From positions 1 through 7,983 of the forward strand of contig CAYZVM010000259.1 in the NCBI GenBank assembly GCA_964481485.1: a stretch of DNA of 7,983 nt. The letters run 5' to 3'. Of the stretch, positions 5,346-7,983 are shown piece after piece (within the stretch, counting starts at the first letter, position 1; every line of letters begins with the position of its first letter). Under the pieces are notes generated by a model. It had not been told where the DNA came from. It worked only from the letters and a program-made list of their open reading frames with translations, and made no database searches. The DNA comes from M3007 sp964481485 (GTDB taxonomy: Bacteria > Bacteroidota > Bacteroidia > Chitinophagales > Saprospiraceae). Both the position numbers and the translations under genes were made by a program.

Positions 5346-5482
5346 GCTTTATGGAACGGTGGGGCTGCTTTAGGTTTCGTCGCCTATCTGACAGAATCCG
5401 GCAAAACGTGCAGGGCAGGGCATGGTATTTGCCACGAGGCTCGACAAAACGCAACGACCAAGGATTTCAATACCTCAGACTT

Positions 5483-6583
5483 ATGGGCGCATCAAAACAA
5501 CAAGGCAACCGCATCCGGCTTTTAGAATTGGACGCATTGAGGGGCATCGCCGCACTGATGGTGGTGCTTTTTCATTTCACGATGGACAGGCCAGAGATGA
5601 ATCTCGGCTTCAAATACGGCGTCACCGGGGTTGACTTCTTCTTCATTATCAGCGGGTTCGTCATTTTCCTGACGCTTTCCAACACAAAAAACTGGAAGGA
5701 TTTTGTGGTCAGCCGTTTTTCGAGGCTGTACCCGACCTATTGGACGGTGGTGACGTTCACGGCGCTGATGTGGGTGGTCTATAAATGGATGCACCAAGAA
5801 TCTATGGACGGGTTGTTCACGCAGTATTTGGGCAATATGACGATGCTCCAGTATTACCTGAAAATCACCAGTTTCGACGAGCCTTATTGGACTTTGTTGG
5901 TAGAAATGCAGTTCTACGTCGTGATGCTACTGATTTTCAACATGAAGTGGCTGAACAAAATTGTCGTGCTTGGCTTGGCTGGCCTGTCGTTTATTTTGCT
6001 CAATCATTATGTGCTGAGCAGCGCCGTCCCGGCCATTTTCAAATACTCCCGCGGCCTTTTCCAGTTGGTCAATCATTTTCCGCTCTTTTTTGCCGGCATC
6101 CTTTTTTATAGCATCAAGTTCAGGATGGGCAGCCGGATTGCGAAAATTCCATTGCTCATGGCCTGTTTGGCTACCCAAATTGTGCTTTACGCGGACGGCG
6201 GCACCTCTTTTCTTTACATTTCTCAGTTGGAATATTCCGTGATGCTGGTGATTTATTTCACCGTCTTTTCTCTCTATGCTTTTGATGTTCCGCTGCGCAT
6301 CGTCAACAAGGCGACGGTGTACCTCGGCACTATTTCTTACAGCCTCTATTTGGTGCATAAGTTCGTGTGTGTCAGCATCATCATTCCCGTGCTGTCGAAA
6401 TACACCAGCCTCGGTTTCTGGACGATAGTATTCGGCGTATGCCTGCCGACGGTGATTGTTTTGGCCTCGCTCATCACATTTTTTGTGGAAAAACCGGCCT
6501 TGCAGTACATCCGGGACATGTACAAAAAGTCGTCGCGCAAAAAAGTCGAAGCGGACAATGCGGCTGCGGTGCGTGCTAATTGA
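5483..6583 (+). CDS. Acyltransferase-3 family membrane protein
   Basis: This 366-aa integral membrane protein belongs to the AT3/OafA-YrhL-like family, which moves acyl groups (often acetyl) onto surface sugars or other envelope substrates. Family landmarks: LDALRGIAALMVVLFHF with the likely catalytic H31; GVDFFFIISGFVI (49-61); the basic RFSRLYP (78-84); and YWTLLVEMQFY with E141 (135-145). About ten hydrophobic segments follow in the usual arrangement, then FFVEKP and a basic, probably cytosolic tail. The open frame runs upstream to a GTG at 5336, but the extra 49 residues lack family similarity and overlap a hairpin, so I prefer the ATG at 5483, ten residues before the conserved LLELDALRG. 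There is no attached SGNH domain. The neighbours do not reveal the substrate. Its last 8 bp overlap the convergent EEP gene. Confidence 0.9.
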   Translation: MGASKQQGNRIRLLELDALRGIAALMVVLFHFTMDRPEMNLGFKYGVTGVDFFFIISGFVIFLTLSNTKNWKDFVVSRFSRLYPTYWTVVTFTALMWVVYKWMHQESMDGLFTQYLGNMTMLQYYLKITSFDEPYWTLLVEMQFYVVMLLIFNMKWLNKIVVLGLAGLSFILLNHYVLSSAVPAIFKYSRGLFQLVNHFPLFFAGILFYSIKFRMGSRIAKIPLLMACLATQIVLYADGGTSFLYISQLEYSVMLVIYFTVFSLYAFDVPLRIVNKATVYLGTISYSLYLVHKFVCVSIIIPVLSKYTSLGFWTIVFGVCLPTVIVLASLITFFVEKPALQYIRDMYKKSSRKKVEADNAAAVRAN

Positions 6584-7673
6584 GCAACCGCACTTCCATC
6601 CAAACGGGCTGGTGGTCGGAGAATTGAAACCCCTGCTGCACGCCTTTCACGGCCTTTACCTGCACGTTGGGCGACACGAGAAAAAAGTCAATCAGCGTCT
6701 CGAACGTCTGGCCTTTTTGGTACGGGTCGCGGGCTTTGCGGTTGGTCGGTAGGGTAGGGTCGTAGGCAAAAGTCCAGTCCTCCGGGAAAAAGTCGGGCGG
6801 AATATTGCCCTGTTTGTAGCCTTGCGTATTGCCGGGCATGAAGGCGTCGAAACGGAAGTTGGGCGGGCATTGATTCCAGTCGCCGCCCAGCACGACGTAG
6901 TTCCCTTTTGCATATTCGGCCAGCGCCAAATCGCGCAAATACGGCAACTGAATGGCCTTGATTTTGTCGCCGGGGTCGTAGGCGGCGTTGTGGATATTGA
7001 TGACCACGAGGTCTTTTCCCCGGCTGGTCGGGATGCGGTGCAAAGCCGCGCAACGGTCGAGTTGGAACATCCGGTCGGGCATCGGATATTTTCCCGGCAA
7101 TTGATAACGCACTGATTCTGTGGGCTGAAAACGGCTCAATGTGCCAAGCCCCGACCACACTTTCCCATATGCATTCCAGGGCTCGAGCAGCGGAATCGGC
7201 ACCCGGTCGCAGCGATAGTTGTCGGCAAACGTGACGGCAAAACCCGGCAACGCTTTGGTGTATTCGTCCAGCTGCCGGATGTTGTGGCTGCGCTTGGATT
7301 CAACATCCACTTCTTGCAACAAGAAAAAATCTGCTTGCGTGTTTTTCAAAAAATCAATTGCGCCGCGCAAGTTCTTCTCCACCAATGGGCGCGGGCTGCG
7401 CACCATGCTGCTGCCCGAATACCACATCCCCTCGTCGTCAAAAAAGAAATCCGATTCGGCGCCCAGCCCGCCAAAACCGACATTCCAAATGACGAACCGG
7501 AGCAAACTGTCGGGAGCCACAGTTTGGGTGGAAGTTTGCATCGGCGTCATCGGGCTGCCCCCATCATTCGGCTGCCAATCGGTGAGCCAACCATGCACGA
7601 ATATTGTGGAAAAATAAAGGAGCAACACGAATAGAAAACCGCCGAGGATGCGGCGTGCAAGTTTGTTTTTCAT
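6576..7673 (-). CDS. Membrane-anchored endonuclease/exonuclease/phosphatase family protein
   Basis: This 365-aa protein begins with a short basic segment and a hydrophobic helix at about 9-28, an uncleaved anchor or signal peptide that would place the rest outside the inner membrane. Residues 58-363 form an EEP-fold metal-dependent phosphoesterase domain. Visible motifs are IWNVGF with N64, LLQE with E121, INIHN with H228, GGDWNQ with D265 and N267, IDFFLV with D329, and FSDHQPV with D353-H354. The set is complete, so the protein is probably catalytically active. The family includes DNases, sphingomyelinases and inositol phosphatases; the sequence does not show which substrate is used. It is convergent with the acyltransferase, with an 8-bp overlap of the stop ends. 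A palindromic element lies 21 bp upstream of its ATG and could supply or separate its promoter. Confidence 0.9.
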   Translation of the reverse strand: MKNKLARRILGGFLFVLLLYFSTIFVHGWLTDWQPNDGGSPMTPMQTSTQTVAPDSLLRFVIWNVGFGGLGAESDFFFDDEGMWYSGSSMVRSPRPLVEKNLRGAIDFLKNTQADFFLLQEVDVESKRSHNIRQLDEYTKALPGFAVTFADNYRCDRVPIPLLEPWNAYGKVWSGLGTLSRFQPTESVRYQLPGKYPMPDRMFQLDRCAALHRIPTSRGKDLVVINIHNAAYDPGDKIKAIQLPYLRDLALAEYAKGNYVVLGGDWNQCPPNFRFDAFMPGNTQGYKQGNIPPDFFPEDWTFAYDPTLPTNRKARDPYQKGQTFETLIDFFLVSPNVQVKAVKGVQQGFQFSDHQPVWMEVRLLN

Positions 7674-7694
7674 GGAAAAAATTTAGGGGATAAA

Positions 7695-7851
7695 GGAACG
7701 GGTAAATAATAACTTGTAAATTTCAGATAGATTGGTTTTTGCCCAGACAACCATCTTTTTGTGCGAATAGCAGCGCTCTTTAATCAAAAAGATGGGCGGT
7801 ATGGGCGGAAAGAAATCACATCAAATTCATAAGTTATTGTTTACCCGTTCC
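7695..7851. mobile_element. MITE-like 157-bp palindrome with TAAA flanks
   Basis: Seen in sequence: the outer arms, beginning GGAACGGGTAAA on the left, are inverted copies. Over 7694-7723 against 7823-7852 they match at 27 of 30 positions. Inside, CCATCTTTTTG (7751-7761) pairs perfectly with CAAAAAGATGG (7785-7795). Both pairs share the same axis at 7773, so the whole segment is one long interrupted palindrome. TAAA occurs immediately outside both ends (7691-7694 and 7852-7855), as a 4-bp target-site duplication would. ATGGGCGGT is tandemly repeated at 7792-7808. There is no coding capacity. A small non-autonomous transposable element is the best reading; which transposase family would move it is unknown. 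Confidence 0.55.
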
Positions 7852-7887
7852 TAAAGGAAACGATAATTGGAAATTCGGGCTGGAAAT

Positions 7888-7929
7888 AAAAAAAGCCGGT
7901 TGGGAGGTGTCGTCCTCCCAACCGGCTTT
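7888..7929 (-). terminator. Strong intrinsic terminator for a leftward gene beyond the window
   Basis: A perfect 16-bp stem (7892-7907 with 7914-7929) with a 6-nt loop is GC-rich in its body. On the minus strand the stem runs into seven consecutive U (complement of A at 7888-7894), the classical intrinsic terminator layout. On the plus strand only TTT follows, so the main direction is leftward. It therefore serves a gene entering from the right edge, not the EEP gene. Confidence 0.88.
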
Positions 7930-7942
7930 AATCGTTTGATAT

Positions 7943-7983
7943 TCAGTTCAATTTCCGGATGCTTCCAGTTTTCTGTCCACTTT
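7943..7983 (-). CDS. Possible 3' end of a leftward gene cut by the window edge
   Basis: The terminator at 7888-7929 implies a minus-strand gene ending just to its right. Two frames stop suitably: one ends ...GSIRKLN with its stop at 7943-7945, the other ends ...LEASGN with its stop at 7948-7950. With only about a dozen codons visible I cannot choose the frame or name a product. Confidence 0.3.
   Translation of the reverse strand, partial: SGQKTGSIRKLN

Noticed and set aside
5336..5482. GTG-started 49-residue N-terminal extension of the acyltransferase
   Set aside because: The extension is Arg-rich without family similarity, begins inside a hairpin stem, and the ATG at 5483 gives the normal AT3 N-terminus.

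Overview
The window looks like an ordinary chromosomal stretch from a member of the Bacteroidota, plausibly a Saprospiria- or Chitinophagia-like lineage (inference). The grounds are: near absence of Shine-Dalgarno sequences, matches to the Bacteroidota -7 promoter element TAnnTTTG, a Bacteroidota-style tyrosine recombinase, a small zinc-ribbon protein of a type I associate with that phylum, and intergenic tandem repeats built on CTAAACCAT. No rRNA, tRNA, CRISPR array or recognisable defence system is present.

Layout. 1-367 has no gene but holds a 135-bp palindromic element (60-194) flanked by a 5-bp direct repeat, then a second strong hairpin (209-256). 368-1831 (minus) encodes a 487-aa tyrosine recombinase with a complete catalytic set and an unusual N-terminal extension made of two copies of a small RW...W...PYT module. 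Divergent from it, 1968-2321 (plus) encodes a 117-aa zinc-ribbon protein with a promoter element almost touching its start codon. 2407-4062 (minus) is recN, a full-length SMC-like DNA repair ATPase. 4063-4392 is the divergent recN/lipoprotein spacer, with inverted heptamer arrays, a G9 tract and one copy of an intergenic repeat. 4393-4923 (plus) is a predicted lipoprotein with a VOC/glyoxalase fold whose metal ligands are mostly replaced. 4924-5482 is a long spacer with a nonamer-built palindrome, two hairpins and a second, expanded copy of the intergenic repeat. 5483-6583 (plus) is an acyltransferase-3 membrane protein; its 3' end overlaps by 8 bp the 3' end of 6576-7673 (minus), a membrane-anchored endonuclease/exonuclease/phosphatase-family protein. 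Upstream of that gene lies a second palindromic element (7695-7851) bounded by TAAA repeats, then a strong terminator (7888-7929) for a leftward gene that begins beyond the window.

The genes do not form one operon or pathway: most are single units in alternating orientation. The recombinase and RecN both act on DNA but are separated and divergently placed from the gene between them. The lipoprotein, acyltransferase and EEP protein all appear to belong to the envelope. The more unusual content is in the spacers, which hold two MITE-like palindromes with apparent target-site duplications and several short-unit inverted or tandem repeats, and in the recombinase's N-terminal architecture. I see no convincing multi-gene novel system.
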